A stretch of 64,000 nucleotides of DNA from Candidatus Thiothrix putei (GTDB taxonomy: Bacteria > Pseudomonadota > Gammaproteobacteria > Thiotrichales > Thiotrichaceae): positions 2,028,001 through 2,092,000 of the forward strand of contig CP124756.1 of the NCBI GenBank assembly GCA_029972225.1, written 5' to 3'. Of this stretch, positions 26,787 through 38,586 are shown in pieces (positions within the stretch are counted from its first letter, which is position 1; every line of letters begins with the position of its first letter). The notes under the pieces were generated by a model that was not told the DNA's origin, did not search any database, and was given only the letters and a program-made list of their open reading frames with translations. The position numbers and the translations under genes are program-made.

Positions 26787-29700
26787 TCACCATGAATAGT
26801 GATCTTGAGTACCCGGTACTGATCCGGTGCGGGTATTCTCTGGTGGCCTTACATTGAAGTGAGGTCCTTGATCTCCCACACCACCCTGACCAAACTGATG
26901 ACCTGCCGAATGATCCTGAATAACAACTTTGCTTCCATCAGGGCGAGTATATGTATACTCACGAGTCATGATCGGCTTGCCGTTAGAACCAATAATAGCT
27001 TTACGGTTACTATCAGTCATTGGAACACGCTTAACTCCATCAGGATGCTGCATTCGTGGAATGCCCAAATCTGATTTCGCGGAATTTAGAGCACCACTTC
27101 TGCCTAGTTTACAGGTATTATGCACCCACAACTCTTGGTCTGAGACAGCGTAGGTGTGGAAGTCTGCTACTTCGAGGTTATACATCTCGATGGCAGAATC
27201 AATGCGTTCGCTGCCTTTCAGGGTTAAACGGTCACCTTTCAGGCTGACCAGTTGGTCTCCGGTTTGGAGTTCATCGGCGCGAATCCAGCCTTTGCCTTCT
27301 ACGAAAAATGGGTGTTCGTCGGAGGTGGTGATGACCGTTTCACCGGAAACAGAGGCTACTGTCAGCAGCCGCACGTCAGAGTCGTGGGCTTCTACAAAGA
27401 CGTGGCTGACCGGCTTGGCGGTGACCTCCCCGGTCTTTTCATCGCGGGCATAGACCAGATCACCTTCTTTCAAGCTGCTGATTTCCCGATAGCCTTCCGG
27501 GGTTGCGACGAGGGTGGAACCTTCAAAGCTACAGAATTTTTTCTCCAGCTTTTTTAATAGCTTAAATGGCTTGAAACCTGCCAGGACGGCTGATGTCAAT
27601 GCATCCTCGTAGCAACCATACCAAAGCTGAGTGATCGTATTCACAATGTCAGCTATGAGAAAGTCGTAAATCTCATCAGCCACCATACCAGACAGACTAC
27701 CGCTTCCTTGGGACAATCCCAGCGGATCAATCCAGTACAGCGGGTTTCCACCCACATAAGCGTAGGTATTGATGCCGCCCGCCAGACCAATCGGGTCAGA
27801 GGTGATGTACCTGCCAATCTCCGGGTCGTAGTAGCGGAAGTAGTTGTAGTGCAGCCCGGTTTCGGCATCATAGTATTGCCCCGCCAGCCGCAGGTTGTTG
27901 GTGATGGTTTTCGTGTTGACGGATGCTTGACCGAATGGGGTGTAACTGGCATCCCACAGCACTGTGCCGCTGGCAGTGACAACCTGTTGAGGGGTTCCCA
28001 GATGGTCATTCAGGTAGTAACCGGTATAGCCGTTCTGCTGGATATACAGCGGTGATGTGCCCCAAGTGCTGCCCGGCTTATAACCATAGCGGGTGGTAAC
28101 ATTGCCACTGGCGTCAAATTCGGCGACCAAACCTTCACTGGCATAGAAAAAGTAAGTGGTGTTGCCGTTGACGGTCTTGCTAATACGGCGACCGAAAGGG
28201 TCATACTGGTAACTGGCAATCGGGCTGCCATCGGCTGCCTTGACCTCACGCAAACGGTTTACATGGTCGTAGACGAAAGTTTTTTGCAAATTCAGCGTGG
28301 CATGGCTAATGCTGATCAGGCTGCCGTTGGCATCGTAACCATAGTTAAGGTCGCCTCGCCGAGTCAGGCGATCTTGCGCGTCGTAGTCCCAGCCCGGATT
28401 CTGATAATCATCGCGGCTGTCGCTGCTGCGGTTGCCAACAGCATCATAGCCAAGATTGACAGTCTCAGTGCTACCGTTATCCCCCGGCAGGGTATATTGG
28501 GTGAGCCGTTCCTTTGAGTCATACTCAAAATGGCGTTGCCCCGGTTTGCTGCCAGTCTGGATATTCTGTGCAGTGATATTATCAGCCGGGTCGTATTCAT
28601 ATTGGTAATCGAATAGCTTGGTTCCCGCGCCTTTGGAAACATTGATCTGGCGGGGACGTAGGTAGCCGTCATACTCCCTGCCTTGTTGGATGCCGCCCGG
28701 CAAGGTCACGGTTTTGGCTGCCAACCACTGGTTTTCATTGACCACAAAACTACCCTGACCGGGGATGCTGACGGTCTGTAGCTGGTTGTTGTTGTCGTAG
28801 CTGTAGGTGACGGTTATGCCATCCGGGCCGGTAAAGCTTTTCTTGAGGCCGTTGGGGTAATAGCTGTAAGCAGCCGTTTTACTGAAGCTGCCGTAGTTGG
28901 TAGTCCAACTGGTAAGGCGGTCTGCTGCATCATAGGTATAGCTACCAGAGGTGACACCATCGTCATAACGGGTGAGACGGTTAAGTACATCATAACCGTA
29001 AGTCACGGTCTTTCTGGCGTTGGCAATATCCGCGCTGTCGGCTTCATTGTCGAAATAACGGCTGGAGACTAAACGGTCATCGGCATCGTATTCGTAAGTG
29101 CTGACCTGCCCCTTGGCATCCACTTGCTTAATGACATTGCCATTAGCATCGTATGCGAGGCGGTATTCGCTGTTGTCAGGCAAAACTTCTTTGGTCAGTT
29201 CATCACGATTATTGTACTCATAGCGGCGTATCTGCTCGTTCCGGGCATTAGTGACTTTATTGAGGTTATGGTGGATGTCGTAACCATACTGGGTGCTTTG
29301 CTGCATCCGGTCTTCATGGCGGACTACCCGTTGGTGTACATCGTAGAACAGTTTGGAAACATGACCATTCGGGTCGGTAAACTGTGTCAGGTTACCTGCC
29401 AAATCATAACGGTAACTGCGGGTACGTGGTATTTCACCAGCCGCTTGGTCAGTTTCCCGTGTTATACGGTTAAGGCTATCGTACTCAAAGCTGGTGTTAT
29501 AGCTAGGGTAATGGGCTTCGTTCAACAACCCCTTGTAAGGCTTGAGGTTGAGATAGCCATAGTCCCCGGTGATTGCATTGCCGTTACCGTCGATGGTTTT
29601 GAGTAAATGACCATCCAAGTCATACTCGGCTTTCAACACGGTTTTATTGGTTGGGTCAACGATACTGGTAATGTATCCCCTACTGTTGTAGCCAACTTTC

Positions 29701-31577
29701 AGGGTTTCACCCAAAGGATTACGGATTTCGGTCAAACGGTCACGAGCGTCGTAGGTCAGTACCATTTCTTGTTGCAGGGCGTCGATAAGCTTGACTAAGT
29801 TGCCCCTTCCATCGTATTCGTATGTGGCAATAGAGCCTAGCGGGGTAGTTAGCTTAGTCGTGTTGCCTGCATTGTTATAGGCAGATTGGGTGACATTACC
29901 ACGCCCGTCAGTAATCTTGCGGGGATTCCCTTCCGCATCATAATCTTCGTAGCGGGTAACATAGCCTTCACCATCGGTGTAAGTGGTTTCGTTACCCTTG
30001 TCATCGTAAGTCCAATGCTCGACACGACCATCCGCATAAAGGATTTTGGTACCCTGACCGTACTGGTCGTATTCGTATTGCGTGACAATAGCCTCAGCAG
30101 TGCCTGCTGCTTCGGTCAGTTTCAGCAGATTACCAGTAGCATCATACTCGTATTGGGTCACACTGCCGTTTTCATCAGTAACAGAAGTTGGCAGGCTATA
30201 TTGGGTGTTCCATGTGGTACTCCGTGTGCTGCCATCGGCATAGGTTTTCTGTACCACATTCTTGAAGCTATCTTTCTGGATAACCGTTTTATTGCCGTTT
30301 TCGTCAATGACGGTGTAGCTGTTGCCCGCAATCACCATCTTTTCCGCACTGCGACCATTGCGAATCAGTTCAAGCAATTCGCCCTGCTCATTGATACGGG
30401 TAACGATGAGTCCACCATCGCCATCTTGGACACCACGTACCCACTGTTTTTTCGCCTTGTTGTAAAGGTAGATATAACGGCGCAATTGCTCGCCATTGAT
30501 CTTAATGGTGTGAATCACTGGGTCAACCCGATCTTCCGGGTTTAGTTGAGGTGCTTCAGAATCAGACTCAGTAACCGTAACTGATCCACCAGAAGAAGCA
30601 GTGGCTAAGCACTTCATCTTGACTTGCCAGTTCCCAGCTTCACCTTTCACCCAAGATTCAGCAACCCAGTCTACACATACCGTAGCATCGACAGTAACAC
30701 CTCCGCCCCCCCCTTCACCGGGAAGCCCGCCATAGCCGATGTCAATAACCTGACCTTCCGGCCCGGTCTTTTTTGTCAGAAGAAAATAAGGGCCTACCGA
30801 ATAGTTGTAAATCCAAGCTTGCCCAGTAACATCGGTAATCTTGGTTAAACGCCCGCCGAATACTACACCACGAGTTGAGGTCATAGGGGAAACAAGCGTC
30901 AGGGGAGTATATTCATAACCGACTTGACGCCCCGTATAATCCACCACCTTTTCCAGCCAGCCCGTGTCTGCATAGTAATGAAACGTCAAAACGGGGGTTT
31001 TAAAGTGGTCTAGCACCCTTTCGATGCGCCCCTTGGCATCACGGGTAAACGTTACCTGAACATTATTGCGGTCGCCGTACCCAAGACTGACACCATCATT
31101 GTTATAATCAAGCCAGTCACCGTGACGATTATGCCAACGGTAACCGTTTTCTGTTTTGGTGATGTAATTTCTTTCATCGTATACCCAAGTATCAGTTTCT
31201 CCCTGACGCACGTACTTATGCCGGTTACGTTTGAGGGTTTCGGGCAGAAGTGTTGCTTTGTCTTCGGGAAACTCAAGGACTAAGTTCGCCCAATTAGGGT
31301 TGAACTGAGTTACACCACCTGATAGGTAGCGGGTATGCTTGACGACTCCCCCCAGCACATTCACTTTAAGGTCAACAACTTCTTCTTCGTAGACCGCATT
31401 GTTATAGTCGCCGCCTGCCTTTTTTACTCTGCCGGTGGGACTCAATAAACGACTTGAACTGGCAGTAGCCCCACCAAAGCTCCATGATACTTCTGCTGCG
31501 GCTGCCGTCGTTGTAAATGCCGATGCTAACAACAGCATTAACAGCACATGGATTATCACACGGGATATTACTTGCAT
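26787..31577 (-). CDS. Sec-exported RHS-repeat polymorphic toxin with Hint and nuclease-like tip
   Basis: 1596 aa from the ATG at 31577; 31592 is an alternative start. Signal peptide VIIHVLLMLLLASAFTTTAAAAE. No PAAR or DUF6531 domain, so it is not an obvious type VI effector. RHS/YD repeats fill residues ~90-1230 (e.g. TQYEYDATGNLLKL, VTYGYDVLNRLTRYDD), ending in the RHS core motif YYDPEIGRYITSDPIGLAGG. Then a pretoxin Hint domain at ~1345-1485 (CSFEGSTLVATPEGYREISS ... SDEHPFFVEGKGW ... YNLEVADFHTYAV, HN). The last ~110 residues (MTREYTYTRPDGSKVVIQDH, SAGHQFGQGGVGDQGPHFNV) fit the HNH/endonuclease VII-like toxin group. The frame is intact. It begins 1 bp after the giant beta-helix gene stops. 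Confidence 0.9.
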   Translation of the reverse strand: MQVISRVIIHVLLMLLLASAFTTTAAAAEVSWSFGGATASSSRLLSPTGRVKKAGGDYNNAVYEEEVVDLKVNVLGGVVKHTRYLSGGVTQFNPNWANLVLEFPEDKATLLPETLKRNRHKYVRQGETDTWVYDERNYITKTENGYRWHNRHGDWLDYNNDGVSLGYGDRNNVQVTFTRDAKGRIERVLDHFKTPVLTFHYYADTGWLEKVVDYTGRQVGYEYTPLTLVSPMTSTRGVVFGGRLTKITDVTGQAWIYNYSVGPYFLLTKKTGPEGQVIDIGYGGLPGEGGGGGVTVDATVCVDWVAESWVKGEAGNWQVKMKCLATASSGGSVTVTESDSEAPQLNPEDRVDPVIHTIKINGEQLRRYIYLYNKAKKQWVRGVQDGDGGLIVTRINEQGELLELIRNGRSAEKMVIAGNSYTVIDENGNKTVIQKDSFKNVVQKTYADGSTRSTTWNTQYSLPTSVTDENGSVTQYEYDATGNLLKLTEAAGTAEAIVTQYEYDQYGQGTKILYADGRVEHWTYDDKGNETTYTDGEGYVTRYEDYDAEGNPRKITDGRGNVTQSAYNNAGNTTKLTTPLGSIATYEYDGRGNLVKLIDALQQEMVLTYDARDRLTEIRNPLGETLKVGYNSRGYITSIVDPTNKTVLKAEYDLDGHLLKTIDGNGNAITGDYGYLNLKPYKGLLNEAHYPSYNTSFEYDSLNRITRETDQAAGEIPRTRSYRYDLAGNLTQFTDPNGHVSKLFYDVHQRVVRHEDRMQQSTQYGYDIHHNLNKVTNARNEQIRRYEYNNRDELTKEVLPDNSEYRLAYDANGNVIKQVDAKGQVSTYEYDADDRLVSSRYFDNEADSADIANARKTVTYGYDVLNRLTRYDDGVTSGSYTYDAADRLTSWTTNYGSFSKTAAYSYYPNGLKKSFTGPDGITVTYSYDNNNQLQTVSIPGQGSFVVNENQWLAAKTVTLPGGIQQGREYDGYLRPRQINVSKGAGTKLFDYQYEYDPADNITAQNIQTGSKPGQRHFEYDSKERLTQYTLPGDNGSTETVNLGYDAVGNRSSDSRDDYQNPGWDYDAQDRLTRRGDLNYGYDANGSLISISHATLNLQKTFVYDHVNRLREVKAADGSPIASYQYDPFGRRISKTVNGNTTYFFYASEGLVAEFDASGNVTTRYGYKPGSTWGTSPLYIQQNGYTGYYLNDHLGTPQQVVTASGTVLWDASYTPFGQASVNTKTITNNLRLAGQYYDAETGLHYNYFRYYDPEIGRYITSDPIGLAGGINTYAYVGGNPLYWIDPLGLSQGSGSLSGMVADEIYDFLIADIVNTITQLWYGCYEDALTSAVLAGFKPFKLLKKLEKKFCSFEGSTLVATPEGYREISSLKEGDLVYARDEKTGEVTAKPVSHVFVEAHDSDVRLLTVASVSGETVITTSDEHPFFVEGKGWIRADELQTGDQLVSLKGDRLTLKGSERIDSAIEMYNLEVADFHTYAVSDQELWVHNTCKLGRSGALNSAKSDLGIPRMQHPDGVKRVPMTDSNRKAIIGSNGKPIMTREYTYTRPDGSKVVIQDHSAGHQFGQGGVGDQGPHFNVRPPENTRTGSVPGTQDHYSW

Positions 31578-31578
31578 T

Positions 31579-34500
31579 TTAGTTAGCCCCATTTCCTGTT
31601 GCACCGCCACAGTCGTTGTTACCTCTACAGCGAATCATGCCCGACCCACTGTCAGACTCCTCAGTGGAGTACGAATAGCCGCCATACCCTCCATATCCCC
31701 CACCATAGAAACTCCAAGCACTACCACCATTGCCACCACTGCCAGCGGAACTGCTGCAATTGCCAGAACTGTGCGTTACACAATAGGGGCTACTGGTATT
31801 GCTTGTCTCTCCATTCGCACATTCTGAGGTTGCAGCAACTTCTCCGCATTGCTGATAAACCACACAACCGCCACCACTACCGGAACCATCCGGGGTAAAC
31901 GACTGCTTCATCACAGCCCGGTACGGCACGGTGATGGACTGCTTAGCATCCAAGGTTTCAGGAATACCATCCAGCATTTCATAATCAAAAAACTGATCAT
32001 CCTGCGGCATAGTTACTTTAAGATTATCGGCTCTAATTAAACCTTGGTTGGTAATCTTGAATTCACCATTGTAGACATCACCTTTTTCAAGATCAGGTAA
32101 CGTTACGCTTACTGGGTTCACCACAACCACTGCTGCCGGAACATCAGTCTCATAAGTGGCTTCAAGCGTGATTTCATAATTGTCATGGAGGGTAATCTCA
32201 TTGACTGACCACTCTACTGTAACCAGACGGTATTCAAGGAAAACCTCTTCAACGACAGTTGTACCCGGCTTGATCTGGATTTGCCCAGTCTTGTCTTGGT
32301 GTTTATCTGCGCTGATGCGGTACTGGTAAATTCCAGCCGGAACGTCTTGAAACAGGGCTTCTCCTGTGTTGTCCGTATTCAGGCTATTTTCAATACTGCC
32401 AACCTTTTCATTAATTAATTTAATTGATGCATTGCTAACACCTTGGATCAGATTGCCTTCCTTATCCCGTGTGGCGGTATAAATATCCGACACATTGAAC
32501 GCTACACTGCCCTTGCCTGCCTGAGTCACCGTGATGGATAGCGGTATATTAACAGTCTGGAAATTGGCACTGGTTGCCCGCAAAATAAACTCATGAACAC
32601 CCTCTGCTACCGTGTTGTTAGGTGATGCCTGTATCTGAGCGGTATATTTTTCCCCAACTGGCAAACTATCCAACGATACTGCCGAGATCAGCTTGATCCA
32701 TGCAGGCACGGCACCACCACTTTTAGTAAGCAGGTTGAGCTGAAGTTTTTCCAGTGGAGCTAATCCAGCGTTTTTAATATCAATTTTCTCCGAGACGGAA
32801 GAATCAAACACAACCCCTGTTGTGAGGTGTGCAGGCTCAAATGCCAAGAATGGCTCAGCGTTGGAGAACGAGTAGTTGACCATCACAGATGCCAAAGGCT
32901 TACTGCCAGTAACCGCGCTGCGCAGAGCCAAAACAAGTGTGCCGGTATCGTTGGCAGTATCACTGCCTTGGATCGACACAGGCGTTGCCACCGTCTGACC
33001 GGATTGGATATCAGGTATATCGCCAATTGTCACCGTGACCCCCTTTGCCAATACCCCGCTGGGCTGATCGGCAGCTTTGTAGTCCAATACCAGTCCCGTT
33101 AGTGAGGTCGCATTGCCTGCCTTAAGTTCAAGCGGGATTTCTTTTATCAACCGGCGTGGTATACGCAGATCCAGAGTACTGTAGTTAAACAGAACCTTGC
33201 TAATGGCAAATTGCCCTTGCTGCGGACGTTCCAACATATCGGGATGGATCACTGAAACTTGATACTGACCAGATTCACTGGGCAAGGGAGAAAACTGGTA
33301 GGTAAAATTGCCACTTGCATCAGTGGTTACATTCGCGACCCGTTCAAACCCGTTGGCAGCAATCACCAGTTTTAACGGTGCTACAGATTCGGGTAACCCT
33401 GTGTACCGGTTGATAGCCCGACCGCCAATCTCAATGGGAACCTCACCAAAAGAGCTAGATGGACTGATATTTTTGATGTCACCGTAATAACTGGTATCCG
33501 AGAGTGATGTATCCCGCCGGGCTTGGAGATTGATATCCAGCGATACAGCATTCGCTTTGCCAACATCATGATGCAGCTTACTGATTTCAAGCTGGACTTT
33601 GACCGTGTTCGGCGATGCTGCCGGAACCAACATAGGGAACCATTGGGAGGTGAAGGTTGCCCCTGCTGGGATTTTTGCAATGCTGGTTCCATCTGACAAC
33701 GTAACTATTTCTGCGCCAGAAAATTGGGCAAACGCTTGGCTAGACAGCACATTGCCATTCTGATCCAGCAATTTTACGGCTATGTCGGGTGAGGGGGTTT
33801 GTCCTCCGTTAAGTCCTGTCACTAGTTCAACTTGCACGTCAGATGAATTTTTTAGTGTAAATTGTATTTCACCACTTGCTCCACGGGTGAATGCCTTGGT
33901 TGCCAATGTCATGGTTAACGCGGTATCAGTAACAGTAATATCCTGGGAGTAGGCAATCTCCACACTGGATGTTTCATCCGGTTTAAGGCGAATGGTTTCA
34001 AGCAATGTTGACACCGGGTCAAGATCTGTATAGCCCGGCAGGATGACTTCAACAACTTGGCTTTCTCCCGGTGCAACCGAGAACGGCGCTGAGTGGGCAA
34101 TATGATCCTTGACCTTGATTTCAAGTTCAGCCGCATCAACGGCGCTACTGCCTGTATTGTTTACTGTAAAAATCAGACGGTTAAGCAAACCGCGATTCAG
34201 TTTTACACCGTCATTCAGAGTCACGGACAACGATGGCAAAGTCAGGCTGCGCTTCAGGCTCTCTGCACCGTTGGAGTCATAGGCCACAATGCTATAAATA
34301 CGTTCCCCCACAGTGTAACCGGAGTCGGTGTAACGGTTTGATAGGTGCTGATCCAGTTCGACCGGTTTTGGGGAGTCTGGTGATGTAACGGTTATTTTGT
34401 ATCCATCGACTGATTCCGGCGATGCATGAAACCATGTCAGAACAGGTTGCTGCCCATCCGTCTGGGTAGTACTGAATCGAGTGACTGGCAGCAAGGCAAA

Positions 34501-37500
34501 ATTGAGGTATACCGATACAGAAGGCTCAGATTCGTTTCCAGCTTCATCAACTGCCGTCACCGCGTAAGTGTGTGCATTTTGTGATGGAGCCATATCCAAA
34601 ACACTAAACGCCTCAATATTATCCACAATGGGTATCAGACCCTCAACTGAGGTGATTTCAGCCAGATCAGAACGGTACAGGCGATAATGAACCTTACCAG
34701 CATCCGTTGACGCATCCCATCTGGTCATGATGCCCTGAGCGGTTAATTCCAACGTCAGATTCTGTGGTTGGCTTGGCGGCGTGGAGTCTACCGTTGCATT
34801 GACTACAGGGCTGATGGCACTGACTGATTCCTCACCGTTATGGGTGTAAATGCTGGCTATTGCATAGTGATAGTTACCGTCTACTGAAGTCTGGTCAACA
34901 TAATTCGTCACATTTCCGCTGCGGATCAGTGGCGTCAATTCAGGTTCACCCGCTGCCACTCGGTATAGCTGGTAATCCGAAGCGCCTGGAACTACATCCC
35001 AACTCAAGGTAACTTTGCCACCCAGTTGAGAAATAGCCACCAAGTGCTGGGGGATTCCAAGCGGCGGTAATTTATCCTGATAGATTTGAAAAGCATTATC
35101 TGCCGCAATCTTGGAACCACTATTACCCAGAGTATCCGCTGTCTCAACGGTGAAACTGAGCGTGTCAACCCCCGACTGTCCTGTGCTGGCAGGGAGGGTA
35201 AAACTGGCTCGCCATTGTTTTTCCTGAACCTGTTCAATGTGGGTGATGGGAATCTTGGCATCACCGGTAGAACTCAACATCCAAGCAATGTTGGGCTGAG
35301 TCCCGGCTTTCACAGATTCGTCAAACTCAAATACAGCCGTGATTGTTTGGGGAGTTACCGCATTGTTTTTAATTGGTGTCCCCGGCGTTACCTTGATAGC
35401 AACAACCTTCGGAGCCATCGTATCAATAACGATGGATTTTCCCTGCGTGATTTGAGTACCCCGATTACCCAACAAATCGCTGGCTGAGAATACAGCATGC
35501 GCAGTTCCCGAAGGCGTTGCAGAGGTGATGTCAAAGGAACCCTTGTAATGCGTATCCGATACCTGCTTCAGTAAGATTGGAATGGGGGAACCCATTGTCG
35601 GAGTAATACTAAAAAATGGTGTATTTGCCACAGCCTCACTGAGTTCAACGTCAAGAGTCACCTTGCCAATGCCAAAACGTCCGCCTGTTTGATCCACTAC
35701 CCCATCGGTCTGATAGTGAACAGCAAGCACTTTTGGCGCTGTTGAATCAACTGTTGCATATACTTCATTGGATGGGATACTTAAGGTGTCAAGCGCATTA
35801 ATAGCAACAACCCGATAATAGTAATTCCCATCTATATCCGGCAGATCAGTATAAGTGTTGGAAGTCAGCACAGTAGGAGTGAGCTGGACAGCATCTGCCA
35901 AATCAGCAAAGCTGTTAGTTGCACGATACACCTGATAACCCGTGATCTTTGGCTCCGTATCCACGGTATTCCATTGCAGTTGGACTTCACCACTTTTATT
36001 GCTGACAAGGGAAAGTACTGGGGCTTCGGGAATCGTTGGATCAACCGTCACTGTCACGGCAGAGCTTGCTGGACTCTGTCCGGTTTTATTACTGGCGATA
36101 GCCGTAATGGTGTTTGTACCCTGGCTTAAAGGAATGTCTGCCTGGAAGGTTCCTGTTGCAGAAACCACAATGGCATCTGCCTTGCTGACACCATTGACCA
36201 GTATGCTGACTGTCACAGAGGGTTCAGCCGTTCCTGTTACTTTAACTTGTGTCTGATTGGTAACCAGGTCGTTTGCTGGTGTGGTCAAAACCGGAGCCGC
36301 TGGGGCAGCCAGTGTTAAGCTGAACGGGATATTCAATACCGTCACATTGTCAAATCTGTCGTAGGCCGTTATGGCAACCAAATGTGCCCCGTCAGCCAAC
36401 GTGCCAACGTGTAGCGGAAATACAAAACCATCACTGGAATTGGTATCTATTGCCAGACTGTTTCCATCCAAAGCCAGTTCCATTCGCACCGCATCAGACG
36501 TCGTTACGGAAATGTCACCGGATTGGCTGATGACCGTGTTATCCACAAAGGCTTCACCGCTGTAAATAACCGATGAAATACTGGGTCCTTCATTGTCAAT
36601 GGCGATGGTATGCGCAGCACTGGCGGTACTTTCTGTTCCCAGAGACGTTACCAGCTTTGCAGTCAGTGTCCCGCCCGGCGATGGGATGTTCACTATCTGC
36701 TGGAAAGTACCATAACTGCCAACCGCTACAGCCCCGCCCAACGGACTGTTATCCAGGAACAACCTGACTGTATTGGTTTGACCCTCCCCACCAATATCGA
36801 CAGGATTGGTAGCCACATTATCGTCGACAGTGATAAGCGCCTTGAGTTTATAAAGGGCTGTTCCCATGACCTGAATATCAGAGTGACCCAGTTCGCTTCC
36901 ATCTGCTGGTTGTTCGATAACAGGGCTTTCCGGCGTGAGAAAATCAACAACAAGGTTAATGGTTTTAGAGATACGGTTGCCATAATAATCATGAACGGTA
37001 ACGGTCAGTACATGATCTCCTGCTGTCATTGACACATAATCCAAAGCAACCTGATAACGCTCCTGAGACAGTTGTGTTGCAGTCAAAGCCTTGTCATCCA
37101 GCAAAAAGTCAACGGATTTGATACCCGTATTATCAGTAGCATTGACAACCAGTGTGCCTAAACGTATTTCTGCATGGTCAGAAATGCTTGTAATCGTAGG
37201 AGGTTGGTTATCCCCCCCCCCTGCAATGGGTGATAATAAATAATCACTGGAATTCACATGTGGCAGTGCATAAGTGTCTTCATAGTCGTAAATCTTTGCC
37301 CGGATTGCCGCCTCATCCGTGGTGCCCCACCAGTTCTCACGGGCATTCAGATCCACTTGAGCAAGGTTGGGGTAGTAATACCAGCGGTACGGGTAATAGT
37401 TGTAACTGCCGTTGTCGTGGATTGCGTTGCCATTGATAACCGGAAAGGGGACTTCGGCAGCGGTTGCCTTGTAGTTGGCGTCGTTCCAGATGCCGATGCT

Positions 37501-38586
37501 GCTGTTATGGACAATGCGGTTGCCATTGTTCACCAGTGGGTTGGAGTGGCCTGCCAAAGCTAGTCCATAAGCGCATTGGGTCAACAGGTTACCCTGAACG
37601 GTTGGGCTGGCATCCACCAATTGAAGGCAGACCGTGCCACCGGTGTAGCCGGTGTTGTCGATGACGTTGTTAGCCAACAGGCCATCCGTACCGGTCAGCA
37701 GTAACCCGTAACCGCTGAACTTGCCAAAGCGGCTGTGGCGGATGGTGACGCTGCCGTTCTGGAAATCCATGCTGGTGTATTCGCTGGCCTGCACATGCTC
37801 AAGGCTGACAGTGGCTCCGGCTTCGGCCTTGATACCTTCCCAATCGCCCGCCTGATTATCCGTATCCGCACTGCCGAGTACGACCGGGGAGGACGCACTG
37901 CCCTGCATCACTAGGTGACCACCTGCCTGAACCGTGATTCCTGCACCGCTGGCGAACAGCAATTTGCTCCCCGCTGGCACAGTCAGGGTCTTGTTTGCCG
38001 GAACGGTGACGGTCTCGCTGACATAGTAGGGGTGTTCCGCCGTCAAGGTGGTATTGGCAGCCAACGTACCGTTTAGCGGGGTCAATGGCGCAGGCTCAGC
38101 CTCCGCTGATGACAAGTAATTGCCAAAATCCACGTTTGGCAGTGAATTTCCCGCATCCTCATAATCGTAAATCTTGTTGCGGATTTCCAGCTCATCCGTA
38201 GTCCCCCACCAGTTCTCACGGGCATTCAGATCCACTTGAGCAAGGTTGGGGTAGTAATACCAGCGGTACGGGTAATAGTTGTAACTGCCGTTGTCGTGGA
38301 TTGCGTTGCCATTGATAACCGGAAAGGGGACTTCGGCAGCGGTTGCCTTGTAGTTGGCGTCGTTCCAGATGCCGATGCTGCTGTTATGGACAATGCGGTT
38401 GCCATTGTTCACCAGTGGGTTGGAGTGGCCTGCCAAAGCTAGTCCATAAGCGCATTGGGTCAACAGGTTACCCTGAACGGTTGGGCTGGCATCCACCAAT
38501 TGAAGGCAGACCGTGCCACCGGTGTAGCCGGTGTTGTCGATGACGTTGTTGTAACTGTTCACGGAACAGCTCCCCTTAAGCGGCAA
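31579..38586 (-). pseudogene. Giant beta-helix/Ig/FN3 secreted protein, C-terminal piece
   Basis: 2335-aa frame whose first codons lie inside an insertion sequence; native sequence starts at 38550. It continues the pieces at 40138-42398. The reconstructed protein would be about 3,074 aa after removing the insertion with one target copy and restoring 1 nt. Contents: right-handed parallel beta-helix modules (residues ~10-440), Ig-like domains (~450-860), FN3 domains (TGYQVYRATNSFADL, DYQLYRVAAGEPE, HYRLYRSDLAEI), CARDB-like domains (KLNRGLLNRLIFTVNNTGSS), a carboxypeptidase-regulatory-like domain (DVPAGIYQYRISADKH), and a Gly/Ser/Cys-rich tail (last ~95 residues) without LPXTG, PEP-CTERM or autotransporter barrel. 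It lacks a signal peptide as it stands. Confidence 0.85.
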
